A stretch of 64,000 nucleotides of DNA from Cyanobacterium sp. Dongsha4 (GTDB lineage: Bacteria > Cyanobacteriota > Cyanobacteriia > Cyanobacteriales > Cyanobacteriaceae): the NCBI RefSeq assembly GCF_036345015.1, contig NZ_CP084098.1, forward strand, positions 3,919,326 through 3,983,325, written 5' to 3'. Position numbers and translations under genes: made by a program. Below, piece by piece: positions 8,696-17,628 of the stretch. Below the pieces are notes generated by a model. It had not been told where the DNA came from and ran no database searches. It worked only from the letters and a program-made list of their open reading frames with translations. Within the stretch, counting starts at the first letter, position 1, and every line of letters begins with the position of its first letter.

Positions 8696-10144
8696 TTAAA
8701 CCATCGCTTCCAATTCACGAGCAGTAACACTTAATTGAGAAGTACCAGCTTTGACTTGGGTTAAACCTGCGGCAGTTTCTTGCGCACCTTTGTTGATGCT
8801 ATCCATTGCCTCTAATACTTGTTCAACGGCTTTACCTTGTTGACGAATATTGAGTACAATTTGTTGGTTGTTCATCGCAACGTTATTAATTGCCTCTAAT
8901 ACCCCTGCAAACGCATTGGCAGTGCTTTCAGTGATATTCATACCAGCGTTAACAGTTTTTGTGCCTTCGTCTGTTACCATAACGGTGGTGTTAATAGCGT
9001 TTTGAATGTCAGAAACGAGGTTGCTAATGTTAGCGGCGGATTGACGGCTTTGATCAGCTAATTTACGGATTTCTTCAGCAACTACGGCGAAGCCTTTACC
9101 ATGTTCCCCTGCTCTGACTGCCTCAACGGAAGCATTAAGGGCTAACATATTGGTTTGTTGAGATAAATCGCTCACTAATGCCGAAATATTACCAATTTGG
9201 TTGGTTTGTTCCGATAAACGGACAATTTGATCTGCGATCGCAGCTACTTTATTTTTCAAGTCCACCATCGTAGCAACGGTTTCTTCAACGGATTGATTAC
9301 CATTTTCAGCTAGTTGTAAAACTTCATTAGCCGCTTGAGAAGCTGATTTTGCTTGTTCTTCGGATTGGTGAGAAGAAGCTCTTAACTCATCCATTGTGGT
9401 GGTAGTCTCATTAACAGAAGCCGCTTGTAAACTGGCGGTGCGTTCTTGTTCTTCCATCGTAGTCGCAATTTCCGCAGAAGATGAGGTGATTTGAGTAACA
9501 GCTTTTTTGACTTGTTCAGCAATATCTTTGGAAATCATCGCACCAAGAACCAGAGTACCAATACTGCCACCAATTAAACCAACGAAAATGAGAATCCAAG
9601 ACAAAGTAGTTGTAAAAGCATCTTTTTTGCGAATTTCGTCTAATATTTCTTCTTGACGGTTTTCTAATTCGCCAAAGGTTTCACTTAAAACACTCATTTC
9701 CATTTCACCGACTATTTGTTTTGCCTCTGCTATTTTTCCTGCTTGGGCTAGACTTAATACTTTTTCCCCTTCTGCTTGAAGTCTCTGTGCTTCATCTTTA
9801 AATGTTGCCCAGTGTTCCAGTTGTTTTTCATCTTTCATTTCTGCGTCAACTTCTTTTACTGCTGTCTCATAGACTTTAACGCCTTCTGCAAAAGATTCTT
9901 TATAGTGGGCTTCTGTGGGGAAAAGAACAGCACCTCTGGCGGTTCTCACCATTCGAGACACGCCTATATCAGCTCCATGTACGCCGATCATCACACGGTT
10001 AGCTCTGCCCCGATTTTCCGAAACATTTGCTTGTTGGAAAATACCCCAACCCATAAGAATGGCAAATAAGACCAAAACACCAAGGGGTGCAGAATAACCC
10101 AATAAAATGCGATCCTGTAATTTTTTTGCATTGAGAATACTCAT
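8696..10144 (-). CDS. Methyl-accepting chemotaxis protein
   Basis: This is the receptor of the cluster: 482 residues with an N-terminal membrane segment (about 15-35), a roughly 145-residue helical sensor region, a second membrane segment (about 178-203) and a long cytoplasmic coiled coil. The signalling tip is clear: QTNMLALNASVEAVRAGEHG followed by KGFAVVAEEIRKLADQSR. I see no clear HAMP domain between the second membrane segment and the signalling domain, and no C-terminal NWETF-type tether for CheR. The sensor resembles four-helix-bundle types, so the ligand cannot be predicted. A GGAG site precedes the ATG. It lies between cheA and cheB. Confidence 0.94.
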   Translation of the reverse strand: MSILNAKKLQDRILLGYSAPLGVLVLFAILMGWGIFQQANVSENRGRANRVMIGVHGADIGVSRMVRTARGAVLFPTEAHYKESFAEGVKVYETAVKEVDAEMKDEKQLEHWATFKDEAQRLQAEGEKVLSLAQAGKIAEAKQIVGEMEMSVLSETFGELENRQEEILDEIRKKDAFTTTLSWILIFVGLIGGSIGTLVLGAMISKDIAEQVKKAVTQITSSSAEIATTMEEQERTASLQAASVNETTTTMDELRASSHQSEEQAKSASQAANEVLQLAENGNQSVEETVATMVDLKNKVAAIADQIVRLSEQTNQIGNISALVSDLSQQTNMLALNASVEAVRAGEHGKGFAVVAEEIRKLADQSRQSAANISNLVSDIQNAINTTVMVTDEGTKTVNAGMNITESTANAFAGVLEAINNVAMNNQQIVLNIRQQGKAVEQVLEAMDSINKGAQETAAGLTQVKAGTSQLSVTARELEAMV

Positions 10145-10185
10145 AGTTTTGTCTCCGTTTTATGGTAAGTAATTAATTCATTAAT

Positions 10186-10265
10186 TGTCATTTCGAGGGA
10201 GCGAATACAGGCAAGATGCCTATTCCACAGAATCTCAGATATACTTCGATGCTCTCGGCATGACA
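10186..10265. repeat. Palindromic interspersed repeat, copy 2
   Basis: An 80-base element starting TGTCATTTCGAGGGAGCG and ending CTCGGCATGACA, giving inverted TGTCAT/ATGACA ends. It shares GAATCTC-AGATAT with the copy at 8586-8651. It fills most of the gap between cheA and the methyl-accepting protein gene. Confidence 0.6.
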
Positions 10266-10274
10266 TAGGTATTC

Positions 10275-12887
10275 TTAGACGAGGCGATCGAGGGTTTCGA
10301 TTAACAACTCTTGGTTAAACTGTCCTTTGACGATGTAGGCGTTTGCCCCAGCTTGAGCTCCCTTGCGTTTGTCTTCTTCCGAAGCTAAGGAGGTGACGAG
10401 AATTAATGGAATTTCTCGATATTCTGCGTGTTGACGCACTTTAGCGGTAAACTCTAAACCGTTCATATTGGGCATTTCCACGTCAGAGATGATGGCATCC
10501 ACATGGATTCCCGATCGCAGTTTGTTGTAACCTTCTGCACCGTCAACGGCGATGATTACCTCATAACCAGCTTTATCAAGGATGCGTTTTTCTTGGGTAC
10601 GAACCGCAATGGAATCTTCCACCAGTAAGACAATGGGTTTTTGAACATTTTGTTCTTCCAACAGTTCATCTTCAAAGCTGACAAGGGTTTGAGTGGTTTT
10701 CTGTACCGATTTAATCAAGTCATGGGGATTAAGAATCATACACACATCCCCTGTACCGAGAATGGTTGCACCAATGACGTTACGCACCCGTTTGAGGAGT
10801 TTAGTTTGGGGTTTCATCACCACGTCTAACACTTCTTTGAGGGTTTCCACTTCAAAAGCGAGGGTTTGCCCATCGACATTGAGTAAAATGGCACTGATGT
10901 AACGTTGATTTTCCATCGCCCGTTGTCTTTGTTTTTGCACCGTTGTCGGGGATAAATCGGGTAATTCCAATAAATCCGCCATTTTCACGAGGGTAACGGG
11001 TTGATTATCCACTGTAATGGTGGGTTTACCTTCGAGGGTGTAAATTTCTTCGGGTTTAATTAATAGGGTTTTTTCAATGGCTTCTAGGGGTAAACCGTGA
11101 ATCAATCCCTGCACTTCAAACAACATGACGTTTAGGGTTGCTACTGTGCTACGGAGTTGAACCCGAAAAACCGAGCCTTGATTAGGGGTAGAGTCAATGG
11201 AAATGTTACCTTTGAGTTTTTCCACATTGCTACGCACCACGTCTAAACCCACACCACGCCCAGAAATTTCTGTAACAAAGCTACGGGTTGAGAATCCGGG
11301 CAGGAAGATGAGCGATCGCACCTGTTGGGAGGACATTTGGGCTAACTCTTCCACCCGATAAAGTTTTTTCTTAATAGCGGTTTGTTTAATTTTTTCTACA
11401 TCTAAACCTCTACCATCGTCGCCCACTTCAATGACGATATTACTACCACTGTTATAGGCTTTTAACCAGATTTTACCAACGGGATTTTTGCCTAATCTTT
11501 TTCTCTCATCAGGAAGTTCAAGGGCATGATCCACCGCATTGCGTAACAAGTGTAAGAGAGGATCTTTCATTTCCTCTAAAATTTGTTTGTCAACGGTAAT
11601 CTCTCCCCCCTCCATCACAAATTCTACTTCTTTGTCCTGTTCCTGAGCCAAATCACGGACTAAACGAGGAAAAAGGAGAAAAATGGTAGAAAGAGGTAAT
11701 AATCGCAGAGTACGGACTTTTTCGTCTAATTCCCGTGCAATTAAGTCTAAACGGGTGTTATTTTCCGCAATACTACTATCGAGATAAGGGATTAACTCGT
11801 CTAATTTTTCCGCAATATTACGACGGCGTAAGGTGTTAGTATTTTGGCTTTTCCAGTCTTGCCAGAGAAAGACGAGGTTTTTTAGTCTCTCATGGGTATG
11901 CGCTAAACGGGTTTTTGTTACCGTCAATTCCCCTGTGTGAGTCATCAAAGCATCAAGATAACGCATGGGTACTCGGATTGTATCCATGTCGCGATCGCTT
12001 TTTCTGCGTCCGAAATTCTTAACGGTTTTAACATCATCACTGGTTTCGCTTTTAACGTTAACTTCTTCTAACTCTTTGAGGGTTTGTTCGTAGTTAACTT
12101 CCGCCGATTCCCCAGTTAAGGCTTCATGGACTAACGCATCAATAACTTCGATACTGGTTTTTAAAGACTCTGCAACCTCTGGAAAACTAATTTTAGCCGC
12201 TTTTAAGGCTTCACAAACTTCTCGGAATTTATGGATTAAACTTTCTAGGGTTTCCTGCCCGACAAAACGGGAATCTAACTCAAAACTTTCCGATTCGCTT
12301 AATAATTCTTCCGTATAATTAGGATCTTGGGGATGTTCTTCTAATAAAGCAAGGCGCGATCGTAGTTTTTGTAAATGTTCTTGACTAGAAAGCTGATAAA
12401 CCTCCCGCAAATCTTGGTCTTCAATAAACAGACGGAATTGCTTATGATAACTATGACCATTTCCATTACCGTTGCTATGACCATTTTGAGGGGGAGTTTG
12501 AGGCACATCAGGTAAAAACTCGTTTAACTGACTGATAATTTGGTCACTATTAACCCCACTAGGTTCATCGGTAACGGCTTCATGGACTAACTTACCCAAT
12601 GCGCCAACGGTATTATACATCTTATCCCCTAACGCCTTCGACCATTGGAGATGATTGTTTTTCAGTCTGCCGAATAATTCTTCAAGACGATGGGAAATAG
12701 TTTCTACCGCTTTCACACCAATAACTCTCGAATCCCCTTTTAAACTGTGTGCCTCCCGTAAAAGAGTTGCTAATAACTCCGTATTTTGGGGATCATGTTC
12801 GAGGGTTAATAATCCTGTTTCAAGGTTGTCAACGTGTTCCTTCCCTGAAACCTGATAAATTTCTCTCAATTCTTGATCTTCGATCAT
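10275..12887 (-). CDS. cheA: Hybrid CheA histidine kinase with C-terminal receiver
   Basis: CheA autophosphorylates on a histidine of its Hpt domain and passes the phosphate to receiver domains. Domain order over 870 residues: Hpt1 (about 1-115, His47 in LLREAHSLKGD), a duplicated Hpt2 (about 153-275) whose matching residue is glutamate (SESESFELD), dimerisation helices, a catalytic domain with HLLRNAVDHALE and GRGVGLDVVRS, a CheW-like domain, and a receiver (about 745-870) with LLVEDS and DAIISDVEMPNMNG. A hybrid CheA-receiver is typical of cyanobacterial pilus systems and of WspE. It lies between the PATAN-receiver and receptor genes. Confidence 0.96.
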   Translation of the reverse strand: MIEDQELREIYQVSGKEHVDNLETGLLTLEHDPQNTELLATLLREAHSLKGDSRVIGVKAVETISHRLEELFGRLKNNHLQWSKALGDKMYNTVGALGKLVHEAVTDEPSGVNSDQIISQLNEFLPDVPQTPPQNGHSNGNGNGHSYHKQFRLFIEDQDLREVYQLSSQEHLQKLRSRLALLEEHPQDPNYTEELLSESESFELDSRFVGQETLESLIHKFREVCEALKAAKISFPEVAESLKTSIEVIDALVHEALTGESAEVNYEQTLKELEEVNVKSETSDDVKTVKNFGRRKSDRDMDTIRVPMRYLDALMTHTGELTVTKTRLAHTHERLKNLVFLWQDWKSQNTNTLRRRNIAEKLDELIPYLDSSIAENNTRLDLIARELDEKVRTLRLLPLSTIFLLFPRLVRDLAQEQDKEVEFVMEGGEITVDKQILEEMKDPLLHLLRNAVDHALELPDERKRLGKNPVGKIWLKAYNSGSNIVIEVGDDGRGLDVEKIKQTAIKKKLYRVEELAQMSSQQVRSLIFLPGFSTRSFVTEISGRGVGLDVVRSNVEKLKGNISIDSTPNQGSVFRVQLRSTVATLNVMLFEVQGLIHGLPLEAIEKTLLIKPEEIYTLEGKPTITVDNQPVTLVKMADLLELPDLSPTTVQKQRQRAMENQRYISAILLNVDGQTLAFEVETLKEVLDVVMKPQTKLLKRVRNVIGATILGTGDVCMILNPHDLIKSVQKTTQTLVSFEDELLEEQNVQKPIVLLVEDSIAVRTQEKRILDKAGYEVIIAVDGAEGYNKLRSGIHVDAIISDVEMPNMNGLEFTAKVRQHAEYREIPLILVTSLASEEDKRKGAQAGANAYIVKGQFNQELLIETLDRLV

Positions 12888-13369
12888 GGCTTTTTTCTCA
12901 TGATGAAATAATAACTAGGAATTTAAGAACTGCTCATGAGGATTTTACTTTCTCGTTTAAATCCCCCAACTTGGGTAGGGGATATTTTTTTGTCTTTGAT
13001 GAACAAGTAAAATATAAAGACTCTTATGTGAGCTGTTCTGGCGATGTATTCAGAATAATAATTAACTAAAAAATTTCTTCTCTTACCCTATTAAATACTT
13101 ACTTAAATATTTACAAATTTAGTTAAAATTTTTCCGAAAACAAACTAAATAAACTAAAAAATAAAATACTTTATCTCTCTTAATCTTTCTTAAAATCATG
13201 GAAATGAATTTATTAAGAAAAAATTAAAGTTTTAAATTTACTCCTATTTTTATGCTATGGAATCGATTATGTATAAAAGAAAAATCTCTATTTACACCTA
13301 ACTTTATATTAGAACTTTTATTGATTTAGGATGTAAAAACTTAATGTTTTTTGACATTTTTCTTATGCT
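12888..13369. other. Intergenic region with one hairpin
   Basis: 482 bases between the PATAN-receiver gene and cheA. A hairpin with arms ATCCCC/GGGGAT lies at 12961-12982 and is followed on the plus strand by a T run; its role is unclear because no plus-strand gene precedes it. The rest is AT-rich with no convincing ORF. It may hold a second promoter for cheA. Confidence 0.45.
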
Positions 13370-14626
13370 TTAAAATCCTGATGCACTCATTTGTACCTTA
13401 TTTTTCTCGGCGGCACTTAGATGACGGTTAATCAAGTTAATTAGGGCTTGAGGTTCTGGAGGTTTATTAATGAAATCACTTGCCCCTACCAATTTAGCTT
13501 TAGCACGATCAATTGATCTATCTTGTGCGGTAAGAATAATAATGGGGGTTTTCTCAAACACGGGACTTTCTCTTAAGAATTTACACACACTATAACCATT
13601 AGCGTTAGGCATATTCAAATCCAAGAGAATTAAATCAGGTTTATGCTCTATTAATTGAGCAAATCCTGCCATTGGCTCATTAATACTTAATACCCCGAAT
13701 CCTGCAGGTTGAAGAATTTTTTTGAGATTGAGAATAATAATTTGACTATCATCAATACAAGCTATTAAGTATTTATGGTTTTTGCTTGGATTTCCTTGTG
13801 GTGTTGTCTCTTCTGGCAAGGGTTGAGGTTTGACTTGTTCTTGATTTACACTAATTGGGGAAGGTATTTTTTCACTAACAAGATGTGTTGTTGCCTCTGC
13901 TTCCTCAATTTTGAGACTTAAATCTTTAAGGGATTGGAATTGAATAAGACCTTTATCTTCCCATGTTTTAAGAGATTTTGCGACGACTTCTGGGGATTGT
14001 TTTGATTTAAAGGCTATATCCCAGATCGTGAAATCACCGTTGAGATATTTTAGTTGTAAGGGATTTTTGATGGTATTTTTCCCTTTTTCCAAGAGGATTG
14101 GACTTAGTTGGGGTTTAATTGGTTTTAAATCATATTGAGACCATTTTTCTTTGATATGGTTAATTTGTGTGAGAATGGGGTGAATTTCTGGGGGTGCTAA
14201 ACTCAGAAAATAAGAAAAAGTGGATTTTGCTTGTTCTTTTTCTTTCCATTGAAGATTAACTTTTGCTTCTAAGGCTAATTCGAGGAGACATTCTTTCGTC
14301 ACAGTCGTGATTAAAGATTTTGCTTGATCTAATGAAATATGTCTTTTACTAACCCCCTGATAGAGAAAGTCACATTCCCAAGGTTGACTATTGAGTATTT
14401 TTTGGGGAAAATTCCATTCATGACATATTTGTGCGATCGCTCTTTTCCAATGTCTTGCTCTATGTTCTGAGTCAGTTATATACTGTACTCTTCCTGCTAA
14501 TAGGAAGATCGTTTTTGTCCCTCCCTGAGAGGATAAAGTTAATTCTCCTGTTGCTTTTTGGTTATAAAGGCGATCGAGTTCTTGTTTCAGAGAAGGAACG
14601 AATGGTTCTGCTAAGATATTCGTCAT
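13370..14626 (-). CDS. PatA-type (PATAN-receiver) response regulator
   Basis: A 418-residue protein with an N-terminal PATAN domain (about 8-125; TGELTLSSQGGTKTIFLLAG, then HISLDQAKSLI), a middle linker, and a C-terminal CheY-like receiver (about 285-405) with IACIDDS, the phospho-acceptor stretch PDLILLDLNMPNANG and the conserved INKPPEP lysine. In cyanobacteria PATAN-receiver proteins such as PixG and PatA act as outputs or modulators of type IV pilus motility clusters, typically encoded first in the operon. Here too it is first in transcription order ahead of cheA, so it is the best candidate output of this chemosensory system. Confidence 0.93.
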   Translation of the reverse strand: MTNILAEPFVPSLKQELDRLYNQKATGELTLSSQGGTKTIFLLAGRVQYITDSEHRARHWKRAIAQICHEWNFPQKILNSQPWECDFLYQGVSKRHISLDQAKSLITTVTKECLLELALEAKVNLQWKEKEQAKSTFSYFLSLAPPEIHPILTQINHIKEKWSQYDLKPIKPQLSPILLEKGKNTIKNPLQLKYLNGDFTIWDIAFKSKQSPEVVAKSLKTWEDKGLIQFQSLKDLSLKIEEAEATTHLVSEKIPSPISVNQEQVKPQPLPEETTPQGNPSKNHKYLIACIDDSQIIILNLKKILQPAGFGVLSINEPMAGFAQLIEHKPDLILLDLNMPNANGYSVCKFLRESPVFEKTPIIILTAQDRSIDRAKAKLVGASDFINKPPEPQALINLINRHLSAAEKNKVQMSASGF

Positions 14627-15017
14627 GATAATTCATGCCTCAAATGATAGTTGATTTTCTGGGATAAATAAACCAAAAAAATCAAAAAATAGAGAATAAC
14701 TGGTATTAAATTATGCTTAAGCTATTTATTTTTACGGAGATACTTACTCTTCATGTTGGTTCGAGTTAATTAGATTCAGATCTTAATTTTTAGACCAGAA
14801 ATGAATTTTCCATAAAAAATTTTTTTCCACTTATACTCTCAATTTATAGTGTAGAATTTTTCTTGAAATCACATACATAAACTTAATCTTTCGTTTAATA
14901 ATTTATTATTTCTTTATCTTCATTTTTCTTCATACTTTTATCTAAAAAATGAGCAAAAACCTAACATAAATTGATTAAAATATCAATCCTAAATGAGAGT
15001 TAATTAAAAAGAGAGCT
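14627..15017. other. Intergenic region upstream of chemosensory cluster
   Basis: 391 AT-rich bases between the transposase remnant and the PATAN-receiver gene. No ORF or RNA gene is visible. The main promoter of the minus-strand chemosensory cluster should lie in the part nearest 14627, but I cannot point to a confident -35/-10 pair. Confidence 0.4.
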
Positions 15018-15589
15018 TCAACTAAGTAATGTTAATCTTTGATTTATTAACGAATCGATCGTTCCATTTACTCTAAATTTTGCAAATAGTCCCATTGTTA
15101 AATCCACCATTTCTTTTGATTTTGATACTACTTTTGTTTTTCTATGAAAGCGAGCAAACCAATGACGATTATCCGAATTATTTCTTTCTATGGCTACAGT
15201 TTCCCTTTTTGTCATCACATGATCAGCATCTGGATGTTTACTTATTTTAGTTTGACGACAAGATGCTATTATTTCTAATCTTTGATCATTGACCTCATCA
15301 TAATTCCATGTGGACTCTGTTAGAAAATGATGTAATTTATGATAAGTAATATCAAGATTATTATTGGCAATTTGAGTGATATTTTTTCTTTGAGAATCTC
15401 CTAATAAACCGCGCAAATAATTTCTAAACTCTCGTTTTTGTGCCTTTGTTTTTAAGACAGGATCTATTTTTTGACACCAGCGATTAAAACATGGGAGCAT
15501 TGATGAAGAGGTGATTTCTTTCATTTTGACCTAAAAACACTATCATATAATAATTACAAGTCAATTCTTAACATCTTTTTGTCTAAGTA
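15018..15589 (-). mobile_element. Chimeric transposase remnant: IS701-type N-terminus fused to IS1-type C-terminus
   Basis: One open frame of 168 codons (15524 to 15018). Residues 1 to about 88 match the start of IS701-type transposases (CFNRWCQKID, FRNYLRGLLGDSQRKN, HHFLTESTWNYDEVNDQRL). From about residue 98 it matches the C-terminus of cyanobacterial IS1-type transposases (MTKRETVAIERNNSDNRHWF, then RFHRKTKVVSKSKEMVDLTM). The junction is near 15230-15265. The IS701 catalytic core and the IS1 N-terminal half are both missing, so it cannot be an active transposase. Upstream the element ends at TTTTTGTCTAAGTA (15576-15589), shared with the IS remnant at 58968-59459. Two insertions and a deletion in frame would explain it. 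Confidence 0.75.
15576..15589. repeat. Putative IS701-type terminal end
   Basis: TTTTTGTCTAAGTA lies upstream of the IS701-like N-terminal coding part. The identical 14 bases lie just after the stop codon of the IS701-like C-terminal remnant at 59446-59459. Both read outward from the element, as expected of an inverted terminal repeat. Confidence 0.55.
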
Positions 15590-15646
15590 CCGCTAATCCC
15601 CTAATCCCCAACTCCCAAATCTCCTAATAAATAAAAACAGACACCA

Positions 15647-16699
15647 ATGAGTAGTGAATTTAGAGAATTATTAAAAAAAATCGGTAGTGGTACTCATACC
15701 CATAAAAATTTAACTCGTCAACAAGCAAGTTTAGCCTTAGAAATGATGTTGACAGGTAAAGCAACTCCTGCCCAAATTGGTGGTTTTATGATCGCCCACA
15801 GAATCAAACGCCCAACAGGAGAAGAATTAGCAGGAATGTTGGATGCTTACAGTCAGTTGGGGAATAAATTATCCGTCATTGATGAAAACAAAGAAGTAGT
15901 TGTCTTAGGTATTCCCTATGATGGTAGAACTCGCACTGCCCCTATTTCACCCATTACCAGTTTAATCTTATCTCTGATGGGAGTACCCGTATTAATGCAC
16001 GGAGGAAAAAGAATGCCAACTAAATATGGGCTAACATTGGGAGAAATTTGGACTAATTTAGGCTTAAATATACAAAACACCAGTTTAGAACAAGTCCAAG
16101 CCTCATTAGCTCAAAAAAACTTTGGTTTCCTTTACTTACCTACTCACTTTCCCTTAGCAGATAACTTTGTTACTTACCGAGAAGAAATTGGGAAACGCCC
16201 CCCTATCGCTACCCTTGAATTAATTTGGCATCCCTACCAAGGAAAAAATCATATCATGGCGGGTTATGTGCATCCCCCCACAGAAAAAATGATTAGAGAG
16301 GCTTTAACTCTAACAGGAGTAAAAAAATTTACCCTAATTAAAGGTTTAGAGGGGAGTGGTGACTTAAAATTAGAACAAACAAATATTATTGCTATTGACG
16401 ATCACGAATCAGAAGCAGGATTTAAGTATTTAAAATTGAATCCCTTACACTATGGCTTAAAAGGACATGATTATCCTCTCCATAGCGAACAGGAATACTT
16501 TGAACAATTAAGTAAAACCATCAAAGGAGAGATGACTCCCTTAACTCTAAGTAGTATTTGGAATGGGGGATTTTATCTATGGCGTTGCTCAGTGGTAGAA
16601 ACTATAGAAATGGGATTAAGTAAGGCGGAAGAATTAATTATGAAGGGAGATTTACACAATCATTGTCATTCTCTTTCAGAAAACTTAAATTATGTTTAA
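15647..16699 (+). CDS. Anthranilate phosphoribosyltransferase family protein (TrpD2-like)
   Basis: A 350-residue member of the glycosyltransferase family 3/nucleoside phosphorylase superfamily. The N-terminal helical domain has LTRQQASLALEMMLTGKATP and GGFMIAHRIKRPTGEELAGM. The central region has PYDGRTRTAPISPITSLIL and MHGGKRMPTKYG in place of the GTGGD-type phosphoribosyl-binding loop of true TrpD. It therefore resembles the TrpD2/YbiB-like group, whose studied members bind nucleic acid rather than make tryptophan. No tryptophan genes lie nearby. The ATG at 15647 gives the expected N-terminus. Confidence 0.8.
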   Translation: MSSEFRELLKKIGSGTHTHKNLTRQQASLALEMMLTGKATPAQIGGFMIAHRIKRPTGEELAGMLDAYSQLGNKLSVIDENKEVVVLGIPYDGRTRTAPISPITSLILSLMGVPVLMHGGKRMPTKYGLTLGEIWTNLGLNIQNTSLEQVQASLAQKNFGFLYLPTHFPLADNFVTYREEIGKRPPIATLELIWHPYQGKNHIMAGYVHPPTEKMIREALTLTGVKKFTLIKGLEGSGDLKLEQTNIIAIDDHESEAGFKYLKLNPLHYGLKGHDYPLHSEQEYFEQLSKTIKGEMTPLTLSSIWNGGFYLWRCSVVETIEMGLSKAEELIMKGDLHNHCHSLSENLNYV

Positions 16700-16783
16700 T
16701 TTAAGATACGGAGTAATTGATTAAAGAATTAATTTAAGCTAATGTTAGTTTGGTATTGATAGTAAAAAAATATTCATAAATTG

Positions 16784-17521
16784 ATGGAAACTACCAGCAA
16801 TATTCAAACTCAACCTCAAGGTACTCCTGTTTTACAAGATATTGAAGAATTAACAATTTCTTTAGTAATCAAAAACTTTAATCCTACTCTCTTAAGTTAC
16901 GAATTTTTAACTATGAGTGGGATTGTACCTAACACATGGGAATTAGCCCGTCAGCCAGTTGTTAATCCAAGAGCATCTCAAATTAGTTTTAAAAATGGTG
17001 TTAATATTGTTGCTCAAGGTAATAGTTTAAGTTTTATCGAAGGTTTGGGTAACAAAGAAGTTTCTCAATTACAGTTTGCCAAAGTTGCTCAATTGTATGT
17101 GGAAAAGATGCCCAATGCTGAATATCAAGGTTTAAGCATTAGCCCTAAAGTTATTATTCCTTTCGGAGAAGGAGAAGAAGAAGGAAAAAACTTTATCAAT
17201 GAGACTTTTTTGAATGCTGGCTCTTGGCGTAACTTTGGTAATACAACTCCTCAAGCATCTTTAAATCTTTTTTATCAGTTAGATAAATGTCGTTTGACTG
17301 TCAATATCAATCCTGCAAGATTACAACAACCGAATAATGTGGCTATTTCTGCGGTTTTGTTTGCAGGCAGTTTTAATTATCTTTTAGGAGAAAATCCCGT
17401 TGCGAGTCTTACATCACAAATTAATCAATGGGAAGCGGATTTAACAACTTTCCGAGAGCTAGTTTATCAACAAATTTTACAAAAAGCTCCTAAAACCAAT
17501 GTTAGTTTATTCGATAATTAA
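16784..17521 (+). CDS. Conserved cyanobacterial hypothetical protein
   Basis: 245 residues, no membrane segment, signal peptide or motif that I recognise. It contains LSYEFLTMSGIVPNTWELAR, a beta-rich middle (ISFKNGVNIVAQGNSLSFIE) and a C-terminal helix with SLTSQINQWEADLTTFRELV. The pattern looks like a soluble protein measuring comparable to a conserved family rather than a random ORF, with normal codon use. ATG at 16784 follows an in-frame TTG and is the likelier start. It lies between the TrpD2-like gene and convergent glpX. Function unknown. Confidence 0.7.
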   Translation: METTSNIQTQPQGTPVLQDIEELTISLVIKNFNPTLLSYEFLTMSGIVPNTWELARQPVVNPRASQISFKNGVNIVAQGNSLSFIEGLGNKEVSQLQFAKVAQLYVEKMPNAEYQGLSISPKVIIPFGEGEEEGKNFINETFLNAGSWRNFGNTTPQASLNLFYQLDKCRLTVNINPARLQQPNNVAISAVLFAGSFNYLLGENPVASLTSQINQWEADLTTFRELVYQQILQKAPKTNVSLFDN

Positions 17522-17586
17522 TTAACTTCAGTTAGATATAAATTTTTTGATGGTGTCAAGGTTTTAGGTCAGTTAAAATGAGACAA

Positions 17587-17600
17587 GGGGCTTAAGCCCC
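17587..17600. repeat. GGGGCTTAAGCCCC palindrome
   Basis: A perfect 14-base palindrome 29 bases beyond the glpX stop, in the gap between convergent genes. A near copy lies at 42389-42401. It could act as a terminator for glpX on the minus strand, although the following T run is poor, or be a dispersed repeat. Confidence 0.5.
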
Positions 17601-17628
17601 CTGTTAACCTTTATTTAGATAATTAAGA

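Noticed and set aside
12961-12982. Hairpin ATCCCC/GGGGAT as a terminator
   Set aside because: The T run follows on the plus strand where no gene ends, so its function is uncertain; noted within the intergenic entry only.
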